From contig CALYLW010000015.1 of the NCBI GenBank assembly GCA_944989445.1, forward strand, positions 796,124 through 860,123: DNA of 64,000 nucleotides, in the 5' to 3' direction. Below are positions 45,521 through 58,524 of this stretch, piece by piece. Both the position numbers and the translations under genes were made by a program. Position 1 is the stretch's first letter. Each line of letters starts with the position of its first letter. Source of the DNA: Ampullaceana balthica. Its lineage: Eukaryota > Mollusca > Gastropoda > Lymnaeidae. Below the pieces are notes generated by a model, which saw nothing but the letters and a program-made list of their open reading frames with translations, ran no database searches and was not told the DNA's origin.

Positions 45521-45575
45521 ATGTTGTATCTGCTCATGTGTGGCCTGCTGCAAACACACCTCTTGGTATCATCTG
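45521..45575 (+). CDS. Signal-peptide exon, duplicate (left copy)
   Basis: Identical to 52682-52736: ATG then MLYLLMCGLLQTHLLVSS and one base before donor GTGAGT. Downstream on this side lie only transposon and inverted-duplication sequences up to the second copy, so it is either an alternative first exon of the same gene or an orphan. Confidence 0.55.
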
Positions 45576-45673
45576 GTGAGTTCAATAACATGTACTCCTG
45601 TGTGTACCTCCCGCTTGCCTTAGGTTCTTTTTAATTCTTTTATTTCTTTTTAAAATTATTTTTTGACAAGGTG

Positions 45674-46073
45674 CAGTGGCGTAGCGAGAGGGTGCAAAGG
45701 GAAGGGGGGAGGGAATGCTCCGGGAGGCACTTTGTTGTGGGTGGCAAAATCCTCGTCATTAATTAGTTTCTAAGAATTATTTTTTTAAAGAAATTTTTTT
45801 ATTCAAAATAAATTTAATACCAAATCAGAAATAAAGTAACTATCCTAAAATATGTGAACGTTTGTAATGCCAAAACTTCAAACTCCACATTGGATATAAA
45901 ATATTATTATACTTATGCTACTGAACTGAAAAACCAAGAGACTTAAGTAGTATGACAACTTTTCACTGTTATTCTGGTAACTTAATTGATTCTTCAAATT
46001 TGACAGCTACTGCTGTTGTATAAGCGAAATTTACTGTACCATTTTTCAACATAAGCTAATCGAATGCCCCGGG
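45674..46073. mobile_element. Left end of the composite hAT element, orphan copy
   Basis: It starts CAGTGGCGTAGCGAGAGGG after ACAAGGTG (45666-45673). The matching right end exists only at 59169, so this copy was cut at 46073 by the duplication event. Confidence 0.8.
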
Positions 46074-48126
46074 AAAAAGAGAAAAGCCCTATTGGCCTAT
46101 AAAGATGTCCCAGGACCTGACACACTACAATGTCTCAGAAATGCCAGAAACACAGCCCAGAAGACTGCACGTTTTTGCGCCAACACTTATTGGGTGGACC
46201 AATGTAAAAGCATTCAATCTGCCGCCAATCAAGGAGATATAAAAAATTTACGAAAACGGCCACTGGACCCACAATATCAAAGTCTGCTCAAATTACGTCA
46301 AAGTCAGGTGTGATGATTACAGAATGAGACGAGCAGTTGCGGCGCTGGACTGAGCATTATCTAGAACTATATGCGACACAAAATGTAGTAACTGACTCTG
46401 CCATAGATAGAATCCCAGAACTACCAGTTCTAGATCAGCTTGATGCCCAACCATCATTGGAGGAGCTTAGTAAGGCAATCGATCATCTGAGCAATGGAAA
46501 GGCTCCAGGTAATGATGGCATTCCTGCAGAAGTCGTTAAGTACGGCAAACCAGCACTACTGAAGCCTCTGCACGAACTCATATGCGATTGCTGGGAACGC
46601 GGACACATCCCACAGGAAATGTGCGACGCCAAATTGTCACGATATTAACAAAAACAAAGGTGATCGCAGCGATTACAATAATTATCGTGGTATCTCATTA
46701 CTGAGTATTGTGGGAAAGGCCTTTGCCAGAGTGGTCCTTGCACGCCTGCAAATTCTGGCACAAAATGTCTACCCAGAATCACAATGTGGTTTTCGGGCTT
46801 GCCGATCAACCATGGACATGATATTTCTCACTCGTCAGCTACAAGAGAAATGTCGGGAGCAACAGAAACCCCTCTTCATTGCCTTCATAGATTTAACGAA
46901 GGCATTTGACCTGGTCAGCCGCAAGGGTCTGCTACGTATAATTGAATAAATAGGATGTCCGCCGCGGCTTCTCTCCATCATCGAGTCCTTCCACACCAAT
47001 ATGCACAGCACAGTGCTCTTCGATGGTGCCACCTCAGAACTCTTCCCATTTTTTAGCGGAGTCAAACAGGGCTGCGTACTGGCTCCAACACTCTTTGGTA
47101 TCTTTTTCTCAATGCTATTGCGACATGGTTTCGAGGTCTGCTCCGAAGGTGTGAACATTCATAACAGGATGGATGGAAACCTATATAATATCAGCCGGCT
47201 CCGTACGAAGAGCAAATTGGAAAATGTATTAATCAGAGAGTTGCTCTTTGCGGATGACGCAGTCATTACTTCACATACAGAGGCAGGACTCCAACAGTTG
47301 GTCAATAAGTTCTCAGAGGCATGCAAGGATTTGGTTTAACGATTAGCCTAAAAAAGACCAACATTATGAGACAAGGCACTGATCGCCTTCCAGCAATCTC
47401 CATTGAGGGAAACACCTTGGACGTCGTCGAGGATTTCACCTACCTTGGCAGTAACATCACAAGCACACTCTCCCCGGATAAGGAAATAGGAACCAGAATC
47501 GGCAAGGCCGCATCATTAATGGCTAGGCTGAATCAAAGAGTGTAGAACAATGCGCAGCTCACAGATAGGACGAAAATCACTGTGTACCAGGCCTGCGTGC
47601 TCAGCACACTCCTCTATGGCAGTGAGTGCTGGACGACCTACGCCAAGCAAACAAAGCAGCTCAACAGATTCCAATTACGATGCTTGCGTATGATTCTACG
47701 CATCAAGTGTTAGGACAAGATCACCAATGTCGAGGTACTCAGAAGAAGCCATATGCTGAGTATGCACTCAATTCTGAGTGAGAGGCGCCTGCGGTGGTTA
47801 GGTCATGCCTGCAGGATGAGCTCGGAGCGCATTCCTAGAGCCTTGCTTTACGGTAAGCTGGCAACCGGTATGAGAAAAAGAGTTCGCCCCTGCTTGCGCT
47901 TCAAGGACGTCTGCAAGAAAGACATGTCATTGGCACAGTAGACCATAAAACGTGGGAGACCATTGCCGAGGAGCGCACCTCCTGTCGGGCAAAAGTGTGT
48001 GAGGGCAATGATGTCGCGGAAGCATCCCTCATAGCTTTGAGTGAAGAGAGAAGGGCCAGGAGAAAGGGGAGGGGGCAGAGGAGCAGGAGTACACGCCATC
48101 GTCCCATGAGGACGAATGGTTGCCAT
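46074..48126 (+). pseudogene. APE-type LINE, RT and C-terminal region (left copy)
   Basis: It begins at the rearrangement joint inside the linker (KRKALLAYKDVPGPDTL). Then: RRWTEHYLELYATQN, GKAPGNDGIPAEVVKYGK (about 46500), GKAFARVVLARLQILAQN, PESQCGFRACRSTMD, PLFIAFIDLTKAFDLVSR (about 46870), GVKQGCVLAPTLFGIFFS (about 47060), the catalytic FADD (about 47245), LTISLKKTNIM, VVEDFTYLGSNITSTL, ERRLRWLGHACRM (about 47785) and a basic tail. Stops or frameshifts lie near 46313, 46645, 46949, 47335, 47545 and 47713. The endonuclease and the zinc finger are absent. Confidence 0.88.
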
Positions 48127-48180
48127 AGTATATATATACTAATGTATCACCCGTCAAAAATGACGGAAGTTTTCAAAATA
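48127..48180 (-). mobile_element. Helitron-like 3' end (left copy)
   Basis: On the minus strand the hairpin CCGTCATTTTTGACGG is followed by GTGATACATTAG then T. The better preserved relative at 59023-59050 ends CTAG. The LINE end abuts it. Confidence 0.55.
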
Positions 48181-48344
48181 AATACATATCAGATTAAAAA
48201 ATAACGTAATACAGAACTTTCATTTATTTTTATTTTATTCATTTATTTCCCTATTGAACAATTTTATGCGGAAGTTCGAATAGAGTTATTGTTTTGTGCA
48301 GTAATTTGGTGCGCTGCTTTCTAAAATTAGTAGCGTCACGGACA

Positions 48345-48385
48345 GACAGACGGGACAGACAGACGGGACAGACAGACGTGACATA
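48345..48385. repeat. 13-bp VNTR, three units against two in the other copy
   Basis: The unit is GACAGACAGACGG. One unit more is present here than in the mirror copy near 54770-54800, accounting for the 13-base shift of the inverted repeat. Confidence 0.85.
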
Positions 48386-48424
48386 CATTGAAAATTATGT
48401 ATATTGATGATATTTATATATATA

Positions 48425-48655
48425 CTAGTGTAAAAGTCTGCTAAGGCTAAGGCTCACACACACGCATAGTTCGTGCGTTGTTTGGGTAATTGACGTTCTG
48501 TGCTAAAACAATGACGTCATATAATATTTTTTACAGAGAAAATTTTAAATTTATTTGTAATAATTTTGCGCACCTTTTTGCGCTTCTTTCGATCGCCTTT
48601 TTGCGCGCCTTTCGATGGGGAGACACACGCATACGAAGGGCGATTATGTATTAGA
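48425..48655 (+). repeat. Dispersed repeat shared with 33385-33610
   Basis: CTGCTAAGGCTAAGGCTCAC at left and a GCGCGCCTTTCGATGGGGAG block at right. The mirror copy is 54487-54720. Confidence 0.75.
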
Positions 48656-49583
48656 TATTGATTAGTCAATCTTTTTGTATTCATTTTTTATCGGAATAAA
48701 TATTCTATTAACTTAATTTAGAGAAGCCGCTCTCATAGCTGGCATTATTTATGGCAGTCTTAAGGAGTATTTGACGTAACTAATATTATATTAGACAGGG
48801 TCACTTCCAGCCTAAATATCTTTATAAACTTCAATAAATCTTATCGCTTGAATTTATTAATTCATTTTCTTCCCGTGGGGTAAAAAAGTTTTTAAAAAGT
48901 CCTTGCTTGACAATGTCATGTGAGATACTTATTCTAATATAAGGGCGAAATTTCAAAGTACAGTAGTTTAACTGGTGTACGGAAATCATATTTTTTGTCC
49001 GAATTCTGTAACTGCCAAAGCCTCACATGAATCTCTACAGTAACCTCTTCTTATCAAGAATACTTATTTCTCTAAACTGTTTTTCTACATGGAAAAGAAT
49101 GCGTATCAAGTAGCAACGTTTTAGTGTTCCAAAAATATTTCGTTTTAGTTGGAGCAGCAGATAATAAAATTAGGCTTAATGAACTCTTTGAGCACAGTAC
49201 AAAGTAGACATATAGATTTGATGTCTGTGAGTCTTTCTTGAGCTCATGTATAATTTTCAGACATGAAGAATCATTAAAACACGTTGGGCATCTTCGGTCC
49301 ATTATGTTAAGACAATCTTTTAAAAAAATGATTGTGAAATGTCGGATGTAGAATCATTTTAGTTTCCTTGAAATCTTTGAAAGATTCTAAGACTTCTACT
49401 TTCTGTTTTCAATCTTAACTTATGGCAAAACTTAACGTATTCCATCATTATGTAAAATTTCTGAAGAGATATCAAATGTGATTGGATAATTTTGGTTTTT
49501 TGTACCCGAAATATGATACTTGTCCAATTTTACTTCCTAAAATTGCAATGAGCTCATTTTGAATTTGAGGTGACAAGTTACAA
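48656..49583. other. Unassigned part of the inverted duplication
   Basis: A 76-codon frame (minus 49072-49302, mirrored plus 53844-54074) beginning MDRRCPTCFND is kept in both copies, but has no recognised domain and no splice context. Its identity in both copies only reflects recent duplication. Confidence 0.4.
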
Positions 49584-49622
49584 GGGACATCTTTATAGGC
49601 CAATAGGGCTTTTCTCTTTTTC
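49584..49622 (+). repeat. 39-bp junction segment from the tip of duplication C
   Basis: GGGACATCTTTATAGGCCAA through CTCTTTTTC equals 57035-57073 in the same orientation and is the reverse complement of 46073-46111. It sits between the inverted copy of C and the second copy of A, after a 4-base filler ACAA (49580-49583). Confidence 0.9.
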
Positions 49623-49700
49623 ACTAGGATTGATGTATGCTCAAATCGCACATCTGAAACAAAGTATGCCGGGTTCGACAGTAATAATAAAATACTTTAC

Positions 49701-49766
49701 CTGTTGCTAGGAAAGCAGATAACAATGGAAGACACTTGTCAAAATCACTCAACATCTGTTGCTTTT
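49701..49766 (-). CDS. Candidate 66-nt symmetric exon (right copy)
   Basis: Identical to 42544-42609, with the same splice sites. Confidence 0.4.
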
Positions 49767-50034
49767 CTATAACAAAAAAATAATTAACACTTTAACACTC
49801 TCTACCTCAATATATAATTTGTCTAGAACTATGATAACTCAATCAATGTGTTTCGACACACCAAACATTCAATACCTATTCCAGTACTATAGAATAATAT
49901 AGTTCACAGCAAATGGTACCATGTGACTACCTTCAATAGGGATGTGTGGGTTTATTGAGCTTTAAGTTTATTACTGATAATGCAAAAGTTAAAATTATTA
50001 TAATATAAGCATTGAATTTAAAATCATAATAAAC

Positions 50035-51160
50035 TAGGGCTGGTACTGTTTTTTTTAATTCGATTAATCTGGAAAAACTAATCGATTAATTTCGATTAAT
50101 AAAATTTTATATAAGGCATTTAAAGATCCCGTTAAGTCGCGATTCATTATTTCATGAAATCGGTTAATCGCAGTAATTTTACGGCTCGCAAATTCGTTCT
50201 GCTATGTAAATAAAATATTTTAAAAAATACTTTTTTAAAAAGACACGCTTTTATTTACATATAGAAAGTGCACTAAAAAGAAGAAAATAAAAAATGTCAA
50301 TCCGTGAACATATCGACTGCACATAAAAGCGTGGGGCGCCCATCACAACTCATTTCTTATTGCAACTACTCTTTTGCATATAAATAATTTTTTCTAATTA
50401 ATATGATAGTATCATGAATAAGATCAAAGTTGTGAAACTTTAAATGTTTATTGATATTCATATACATTTGTATTTATGTTTCGCAGCCTTGTACATGATA
50501 GTGATAGCGAGTTGTGATGAGGGCCCCAGGCTTTTATGTGCAGTTGATAGATTCACGGATTGACATTTTGTATTGGCAACCCATTCCACGCCCATGTCAA
50601 TTTAGATTTAGTTTCGTATTACTGAGCTGTTTACCGCCTGGAATGTGGTCACCGATGGCTGTTGGTGAACTCCGGTGACATTCACGTGAAAGTCAAGAAT
50701 AGCACGGATACAGATTATATATAAAGATAAACTTAACAATGCATTTATTTAGTTACGGTACATTCGATCGATCTGAAATTTTGATACAATGCATTGCCAT
50801 CCAAGATCTATCTGTGGTAAAATTTTGAGATCTATAGGACCATCAGAAGTGGTTTAATTTTACGTTACAAGATTTGACGGATACAACATGCAATATAGAA
50901 CATACAACATACAAACAGTGTGAGTTAAATAAAAGCGTGTAAAAATAAGGGAGAAAAACCTTTTTGTTTACGTATGCATGTCTAAATAAATAATAATAAT
51001 ACGAGGGAAAAGTATGTAAGTAACAAAACTATAAAATATTTGATAAATTGGAGGGGAAAAAATATTAATATTTTCTAAAATTTTAATCGATCAAATTATT
51101 TTAATCGATTAAATTTTTAACAATTTATTGATTAATTAATCGTTAATTTTTACAGCCCTA
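50035..51160. mobile_element. Non-autonomous hAT-like element (right copy)
   Basis: Copy of 42878-44003, flanked by TAATAAAC. Confidence 0.85.
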
Positions 51161-51206
51161 TAATAAACATTTATTCATTCCAAGTCGATTGCAAGTCAAG
51201 GTCTTC

Positions 51207-51482
51207 ATATTCCCCCTTCAGACCATGCTGGCCTATGGAGTAAGTTAAGCAGCGTTTAAAAGTTTTTATAGCCACTGTAAACGAGGGCAGTGTGTGGCTA
51301 ACACAATACCCAGCCGCCTTTACTTCCCCAATTACTGATATCGGGTACTAATTCGGAGCTGGGTGGGCTCAGTGATCCCCTTTGGCCTCGGGAACGATTC
51401 CCTGCCTTCAACAGACGAGAACCCATGACTCTCGGTAAGCCAGCCGAGCGCGCTGCCGCTCGACCACTGCGCCTTTACGACA
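51207..51482 (-). mobile_element. tRNA-derived SINE (right copy)
   Basis: Copy of 44050-44325. Confidence 0.8.
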
Positions 51483-51683
51483 GTCATTAGCACACCCATT
51501 GTAAATTCAAATTGTAAGATGGTTCAATCGAAAACAGACTTTCATTAACAGTTAACGAGTAAGAGCTGTTGGGCCCAATGATCGAACATCCAGTGTAAAT
51601 AATTTAAGAATATTGAAATGTCTCAAGGTTCGCTTTAGTTTTAACATTTTTTTGTTAGTAATTTCGTGAAACGTGTTTTGTTT

Positions 51684-51863
51684 AGAATCAAAGTGCGTCA
51701 CTAACAAGAAACGCGTTGTTTAGAATCAAAGTGCGTCACTAACAAGAAACGCGTTGTTTAGAATCAAAGTGCGTCACTAACAAGAAACGCGTTGTTTAGA
51801 ATCAAAGTGTGTCAATAACAATAAACGTGTTGTTTAGAATCAAAGTGCGTCACTAACAACGAA
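51684..51863. repeat. 38-bp tandem repeat (right copy)
   Basis: Copy of 44527-44706 with the same diverged fourth unit. Confidence 0.9.
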
Positions 51864-52015
51864 ATAGAAATAGAGCTTTATTTCTAGATCTCTCACAATA
51901 AAATGTTTACATGGCAGCTCTAATTCGTTTGCTCTATCCCTTTCTCTCTCATTCTCTCACTCTGCCAATCTCATTCTCTCTCTCCCTTTATCTTTCCATC
52001 TCTCTTCGTTTCTCC

Positions 52016-52221
<206 letters not shown>

Positions 52222-52681
52222 ACCTACTCATTTTTCTAGTCTAAACCAAAATAAAAGGGCCCTTAAGATCCGTTTTTGCATTTGCTTCAATAATGGATTT
52301 TACTACTCAAGAAAGGCAAATGGTTAATGTCTTACAGTGACAAATCCTTGCATCGTTCAATGGCTGCTATTGACAGAAAAAAATAAATTCACATTTGACT
52401 TGCATATGATAATGGCCTACATTTTTGTTGTCAATGATTAATGATCTCGTTAACAGCTCTAAGTACATGGCGGCCTATCACATGTCACATGACAAGGAAC
52501 ACCAATGACGCTACGTGGTTTTGCCTGTTGATTCACCTCACTGCGAGACACAGACATTCTCCTACAATACTGTGGACTGTGGGACGCCCTACTGTCCGAT
52601 AACACACCGTGGACTGTGAGGGACTGTATGTATGTTTTTTGTCAATGAGAGCCAACTGAAAATTTAGTGCTTCTAATTAAA

Positions 52682-52736
52682 ATGTTGTATCTGCTCATGT
52701 GTGGCCTGCTGCAAACACACCTCTTGGTATCATCTG
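52682..52736 (+). CDS. Ig-superfamily gene 2, exon 1 (signal peptide)
   Basis: The ATG opens MLYLLMCGLLQTHLLVSS, a typical short N-region and hydrophobic core, then one base and donor GTGAGT. Phase 1 out matches phase 1 in of the Ig exon at 60491-60702, giving VSS then DEPSQVVN, a plausible cleavage region. The 7.75 kb intron contains the composite hAT element, an R repeat and a minisatellite. The product would be a secreted or membrane Ig protein. The start is chosen because it is the first ATG before the hydrophobic core and no other exon signal lies close upstream. Confidence 0.6.
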
Positions 52737-53234
52737 GTGAGTTCAATAACATGTACTCCTGTGTGTACCTCCCGCTTGCCTTAGGTTCTTTTTAATTCTT
52801 TTATTTCTTTTTAAAATTATTTTTTGACAAGGTGCAGTGGCGTAGCGAGAGGGTGCAAAGGGAAGGGGGGAGGGAATGCTCCGGGAGGCACTTTGTTGTG
52901 GGTGGCAAAATCCTCGTCATTAATTAGTTTCTAAGAATTATTTTTTTAAAGAAATTTTTTTATTCAAAATAAATTTAATACCAAATCAGAAATAAAGTAA
53001 CTATCCTAAAATATGTGAACGTTTGTAATGCCAAAACTTCAAACTCCACATTGGATATAAAATATTATTATACTTATGCTACTGAACTGAAAAACCAAGA
53101 GACTTAAGTAGTATGACAACTTTTCACTGTTATTCTGGTAACTTAATTGATTCTTCAAATTTGACAGCTACTGCTGTTGTATAAGCGAAATTTACTGTAC
53201 CATTTTTCAACATAAGCTAATCGAATGCCCCGGG

Positions 53235-53566
53235 CGGTAGATGTTGAGGATGAAAATTCTTCATTGTTAATTATCTTCTAAAAATGAAAAACGTTAAAAT
53301 AAATTTGTATAAAATAAAAGTTTTGCAAATGTAAGGAATCATAAATCGGATGAAAAGAATAGACTATTAAAAAAAGAACAATACTTTGTTGTACAAGAAA
53401 ACAAAGCAAGTGAAAAAGTTATTTTTTTAGAATGTTTTACATCATGAAATCCTGACCAAATGGAATATGTCTTTTCGTGGTCACAGAGAGTGCAATACTA
53501 ATGCAAATATAGGCTAATATCTGGAACCCAGTGCCCCACGAATATCATGTGAAAAGGTGTAAACAA
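53235..53566. other. Single-copy segment between duplications A and C
   Basis: This AT-rich piece occurs once only and is absent from the left side. It marks the ancestral junction. No gene is seen. Confidence 0.6.
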
Positions 53567-54486
53567 AACTTGTCACCTCAAATTCAAAATGAGCTCATTG
53601 CAATTTTAGGAAGTAAAATTGGACAAGTATCATATTTCGGGTACAAAAAACCAAAATTATCCAATCACATTTGATATCTCTTCAGAAATTTTACATAATG
53701 ATGGAATACGTTAAGTTTTGCCATAAGTTAAGATTGAAAACAGAAAGTAGAAGTCTTAGAATCTTTCAAAGATTTCAAGGAAACTAAAATGATTCTACAT
53801 CCGACATTTCACAATCATTTTTTTAAAAGATTGTCTTAACATAATGGACCGAAGATGCCCAACGTGTTTTAATGATTCTTCATGTCTGAAAATTATACAT
53901 GAGCTCAAGAAAGACTCACAGACATCAAATCTATATGTCTACTTTGTACTGTGCTCAAAGAGTTCATTAAGCCTAATTTTATTATCTGCTGCTCCAACTA
54001 AAACGAAATATTTTTGGAACACTAAAACGTTGCTACTTGATACGCATTCTTTTCCATGTAGAAAAACAGTTTAGAGAAATAAGTATTCTTGATAAGAAGA
54101 GGTTACTGTAGAGATTCATGTGAGGCTTTGGCAGTTACAGAATTCGGACAAAAAATATGATTTCCGTACACCAGTTAAACTACTGTACTTTGAAATTTCG
54201 CCCTTATATTAGAATAAGTATCTCACATGACATTGTCAAGCAAGGACTTTTTTTAAACTTTTTTACCCCACGGGAAGAAAATGAATTAATAAATTCAAGC
54301 GATAAGATTTATTGAAGTTTATAAAGATATTTAGGCTGGAAGTGACCCTGTCTAATATAATATTAGTTACGTCAAATACTCCTTAAGACTGCCATAAATA
54401 ATGCCAGCTATGAGAGCGGCTTCTCTAAATTAAGTTAATAGAATATTTATTCCGATAAAAAATGAATACAAAAAGATTGACTAATC

Positions 54487-54720
54487 AATATCTAATACAT
54501 AATCGCCCTTCGTATGCGTGTGTCTCCCCATCGAAAGGCGCGCAAAAAGGCGATCGAAAGAAGCGCAAAAAGGTGCGCAAAATTATTACAAATAAATTTA
54601 AAATTTTCTCTGTAAAAAATATTATATGACGTCATTGTTTTAGCACAGAACGTCAATTACCCAAACAACGCACGAACTATGCGTGTGTGTGAGCCTTAGC
54701 CTTAGCAGACTTTTACACTA
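54487..54720 (-). repeat. Dispersed repeat shared with 33385-33610 (mirror copy)
   Basis: Reverse complement of 48425-48655. Confidence 0.75.
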
Positions 54721-54955
54721 GTATATATATAAATATCATCAATATACATAATTTTCAATGTATGTCACGTCTGTCTGTCCCGTCTGTCTGTCCGTGACGC
54801 TACTAATTTTAGAAAGCAGCGCACCAAATTACTGCACAAAACAATAACTCTATTCGAACTTCCGCATAAAATTGTTCAATAGGGAAATAAATGAATAAAA
54901 TAAAAATAAATGAAAGTTCTGTATTACGTTATTTTTTAATCTGATATGTATTTAT

Positions 54956-55006
54956 TTTGAAAACTTCCGTCATTTTTGACGGGTGATACATTAGTATATA
55001 TATACT
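54956..55006 (+). mobile_element. Helitron-like 3' end (right copy)
   Basis: Hairpin CCGTCATTTTTGACGG, then GTGATACATTAG and T. The terminal CTAG is changed to TTAG. Confidence 0.55.
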
Positions 55007-55008
55007 AT

Positions 55009-57150
55009 GGCAACCATTCGTCCTCATGGGACGATGGCGTGTACTCCTGCTCCTCTGCCCCCTCCCCTTTCTCCTGGCCCTTCTCTCTTCACTCAAAGCT
55101 ATGAGGGATGCTTCCGCGACATCATTGCCCTCACACACTTTTGCCCGACAGGAGGTGCGCTCCTCGGCAATGGTCTCCCACGTTTTATGGTCTACTGTGC
55201 CAATGACATGTCTTTCTTGCAGACGTCCTTGAAGCGCAAGCAGGGGCGAACTCTTTTTCTCATACCGGTTGCCAGCTTACCGTAAAGCAAGGCTCTAGGA
55301 ATGCGCTCCGAGCTCATCCTGCAGGCATGACCTAACCACCGCAGGCGCCTCTCACTCAGAATTGAGTGCATACTCAGCATATGGCTTCTTCTGAGTACCT
55401 CGACATTGGTGATCTTGTCCTAACACTTGATGCGTAGAATCATACGCAAGCATCGTAATTGGAATCTGTTGAGCTGCTTTGTTTGCTTGGCGTAGGTCGT
55501 CCAGCACTCACTGCCATAGAGGAGTGTGCTGAGCACGCAGGCCTGGTACACAGTGATTTTCGTCCTATCTGTGAGCTGCGCATTGTTCTACACTCTTTGA
55601 TTCAGCCTAGCCATTAATGATGCGGCCTTGCCGATTCTGGTTCCTATTTCCTTATCCGGGGAGAGTGTGCTTGTGATGTTACTGCCAAGGTAGGTGAAAT
55701 CCTCGACGACGTCCAAGGTGTTTCCCTCAATGGAGATTGCTGGAAGGCGATCAGTGCCTTGTCTCATAATGTTGGTCTTTTTTAGGCTAATCGTTAAACC
55801 AAATCCTTGCATGCCTCTGAGAACTTATTGACCAACTGTTGGAGTCCTGCCTCTGTATGTGAAGTAATGACTGCGTCATCCGCAAAGAGCAACTCTCTGA
55901 TTAATACATTTTCCAATTTGCTCTTCGTACGGAGCCGGCTGATATTATATAGGTTTCCATCCATCCTGTTATGAATGTTCACACCTTCGGAGCAGACCTC
56001 GAAACCATGTCGCAATAGCATTGAGAAAAAGATACCAAAGAGTGTTGGAGCCAGTACGCAGCCCTGTTTGACTCCGCTAAAAAATGGGAAGAGTTCTGAG
56101 GTGGCACCATCGAAGAGCACTGTGCTGTGCATATTGGTGCATGTGGAAGGACTCGATGATGGAAAGAAGCCGCGGCGGACATCCTATTTATTCAATTATA
56201 CGTAGCAGACCCTTGCGGCTGACCAGGTCAAATGCCTTCGTTAAATCTATTAAGGCAATGAAGAGGGGTTTCTGTTGCTCCCGATATTTCTCTTGTAGCT
56301 GACCGAGTGATAATATGATCTCCATGGTTGATCGGCAAGCCCGAAAACCACATTGTGATTCTGGGTAGACATTTTGTGCCAGAATTTGCAGGCGTGCAAG
56401 GACCACTCTGGCAAAGGCCTTTCCCACAATACTCAGTAATGAGATACCACGATAATTATTGTAATCGCTGCGATCACCTTTGTTTTTGTTAATATCGTGA
56501 CAATTTGGCGTCGCACATTTCCTGTGGGATGTGTCCGCGTTCCCAGCAATCGCATATGAGTTCGTGCAGAGGCTTCAGTAGTGCTGGTTTGCCGTACTTA
56601 ACGACTTCTGCAGGAATGCCATCATTACCTGGAGCCTTTCCATTGCTCAGATGATCGATTGCCTTACTAAGCTCCTCCAATGATGGTTGGGCATCAAGCT
56701 GATCTAGAACTGGTAGTTCTGGGATTCTATCTATGGCAGAGTCAGTTACTACATTTTGTGTCGCATATAGTTCTAGATAATGCTCAGTCCAGCGCCGCAA
56801 CTGCTCGTCTCATTCTGTAATCATCACACCTGACTTTGACGTAATTTGAGCAGACTTTGATATTGTGGGTCCAGTGGCCGTTTTTATGCCTTCGTAAATT
56901 TTTTTATATCTCCTTGATTGGCGGCAGATTGAATGCTTTTACATTGGTCCACCCAATAAGTGTTGGCGCAAAAACGTGCAGTCTTCTGGGCTGTGTTTCT
57001 GGCATTTCTGAGACATTGTAGTGTGTCAGGTCCTGGGACATCTTTATAGGCCAATAGGGCTTTTCTCTTTTTCTCCGTCACGGGCACCATTGTAACCCAA
57101 TGGGCCTCGAACCAATCCGCATTTTTCTTTCCTTCCTCCCGTTTGTCTTT
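55009..57150 (-). pseudogene. APE-type LINE, RT and C-terminal region (right copy)
   Basis: Mirror of the LINE at 46074-48126, but it extends further 5' (KKNADWFEAHWVTMVPVTEK at about 57080-57140), because the left copy is cut at the joint. It differs from the left copy in the stretch around 56150-56330, including a 4-base insertion near 56140 and clustered changes near 56290-56325. The FADD block and QGCVLAP are present; multiple stops make it inactive. Confidence 0.88.
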
Positions 57151-57465
57151 CTGTCTGTCCGTGACGCTATGCGAGGTAACTCCGATAAAAAAATGAAAAT
57201 ATAGAATTAAAAATGTTGCTTTCGAGATTAACAAAATGTGTTTCTCGCCATAAAATATTGTGACGTGACGTCATTATTTGAGCTTTTATTAATGTGTGAA
57301 GTGAACGAAGTAAAAAGAGCCATGTTTTATTTGATGTGATTAATATTATTATTATTATTTTTTTTATTAAATGTCCGTTTTTGTGTATGTGTTTATGTCA
57401 TTATTATGAACGTAATTATAAATTTCATTTTCTATATCAATGTATAACATTCGTTTTTGGGTTTA
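57073..57465. other. LINE 5' truncation point and AT-rich flank
   Basis: GTCTGTCTGTCCGTGACGCT-like sequence occurs here (57153-57172) and at about 54780-54800, so the LINE lies between two copies of a Helitron-related segment. Confidence 0.5.
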
Positions 57466-57737
57466 GGGGCCATCCATAAAGTACGTCACGCTCCAGAGGG
57501 GGAGGGGGGTAAGAAAGTGTGACAGTTTGTGACAGGGGAGGGGGGGGGTCCAGCCATGTGTGACGTCAATCTGTTTTATATTAAATTTTAATTATTTTGT
57601 TAATAAAAAACTAAATTTTTGTTGGAAAGTGTGACATACTTTAGGGGGGGGGGTCCTAGATATGTGACTGTTTGTGACAGGGGGAGGGGGGAGTTAAAAA
57701 TGGTCCAAATAGCGTGACGTACTTTATGGACGGCCCC
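57466..57737. mobile_element. PIF/Harbinger-like MITE, short subfamily
   Basis: Ends GGGGCCATCCATAAAGTACG and CTTTATGGACGGCCCC, with TTA duplications at 57463-57465 and 57738-57740. Same subfamily as 367-625, opposite interior orientation. Confidence 0.85.
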
Positions 57738-58524
57738 TTATGAAGTTTACATCTGGTTGTCGTTTGGTTGTCAAGTTTTGATGCGTCTTGAACTACAAAG
57801 CAATTATTCATACTGCAAATGAAATTTTCAACTTATGCTTCAGTTTAGTGGGGTTTTTTATACACTTTGAGATTGCATATTTGTATGTTTAAAAAAATAA
57901 CATATTTAAAAATTGGACTCCTCCCCACAATAGTTTTTTGTTTGATTGTTATTTACATGTAATATTTTAATGCGTCTTAGACTAATTTTGAATTTAAAAA
58001 TATTTGTTTTTAATATAGAACTGGAAGGGGTGCTGACTTGAGAATAATGAAAAAGTTTATTTGAATTCCTAAAACGTGTATATTAAATTGTATATTAAAT
58101 TGTATATACGATTAACTGTTGATACTTTAATTTTTTCTTTTTTCCAGTGATAAACTTTACTTCAAAGGTTTAATGCAAAAATAAATAGTTCTTTGTTATT
58201 CATATTTGTAAATAAACACAAGTTTTTGATAATGTAAAGGTAATAATGTATGGACCAATGGGCGCATAAACTGACAAGTCATACTACATCTTGAAAAGGT
58301 GCTGACTTGACAATAATAAAAACGTTTATGTGAATTACTAACACGTGTATATTAATTTTGTAAATTTGATTAACAGATGATAATTTAATCTTTTCTGTTA
58401 TCCTGTGACTAACTTTGCTTACTACGTTTCTTGGAAAATAAATAGTTCTTCTATTTAATTATAACATAAAAATGTATATTGCCCGTATTATCAAAATTAC
58501 TAGATTTCCGATGAAATATATTTA
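57738..58524. repeat. AT-rich stretch with a diverged ~275-bp duplication
   Basis: GGTGCTGACTTGAGAATAAT at 58029 recurs as GGTGCTGACTTGACAATAAT at 58298, each followed by an ACGTGTATATTAA stretch. No gene. Confidence 0.55.

Larger units (their letters stand above)
46074..49579. repeat. Inverted duplication C, left copy
   Basis: It is the reverse complement of 53567-57072 (coordinates sum to about 103146, shifting to 103133 across a 13-bp VNTR difference near 48350). It contains the LINE, a Helitron-like piece and unassigned DNA. Confidence 0.93.
53567..57072. repeat. Inverted duplication C, right copy
   Basis: Mirror of 46074-49579. It lies within the composite hAT element. Confidence 0.93.

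Noticed and set aside
49072..49302. 76-codon frame MDRRCPTCFND..., mirrored at 53844-54074
   Set aside because: Perfect conservation only reflects recent duplication. There is no recognised domain, no splice signals, and it lies within a transposon nest; kept as unassigned DNA.
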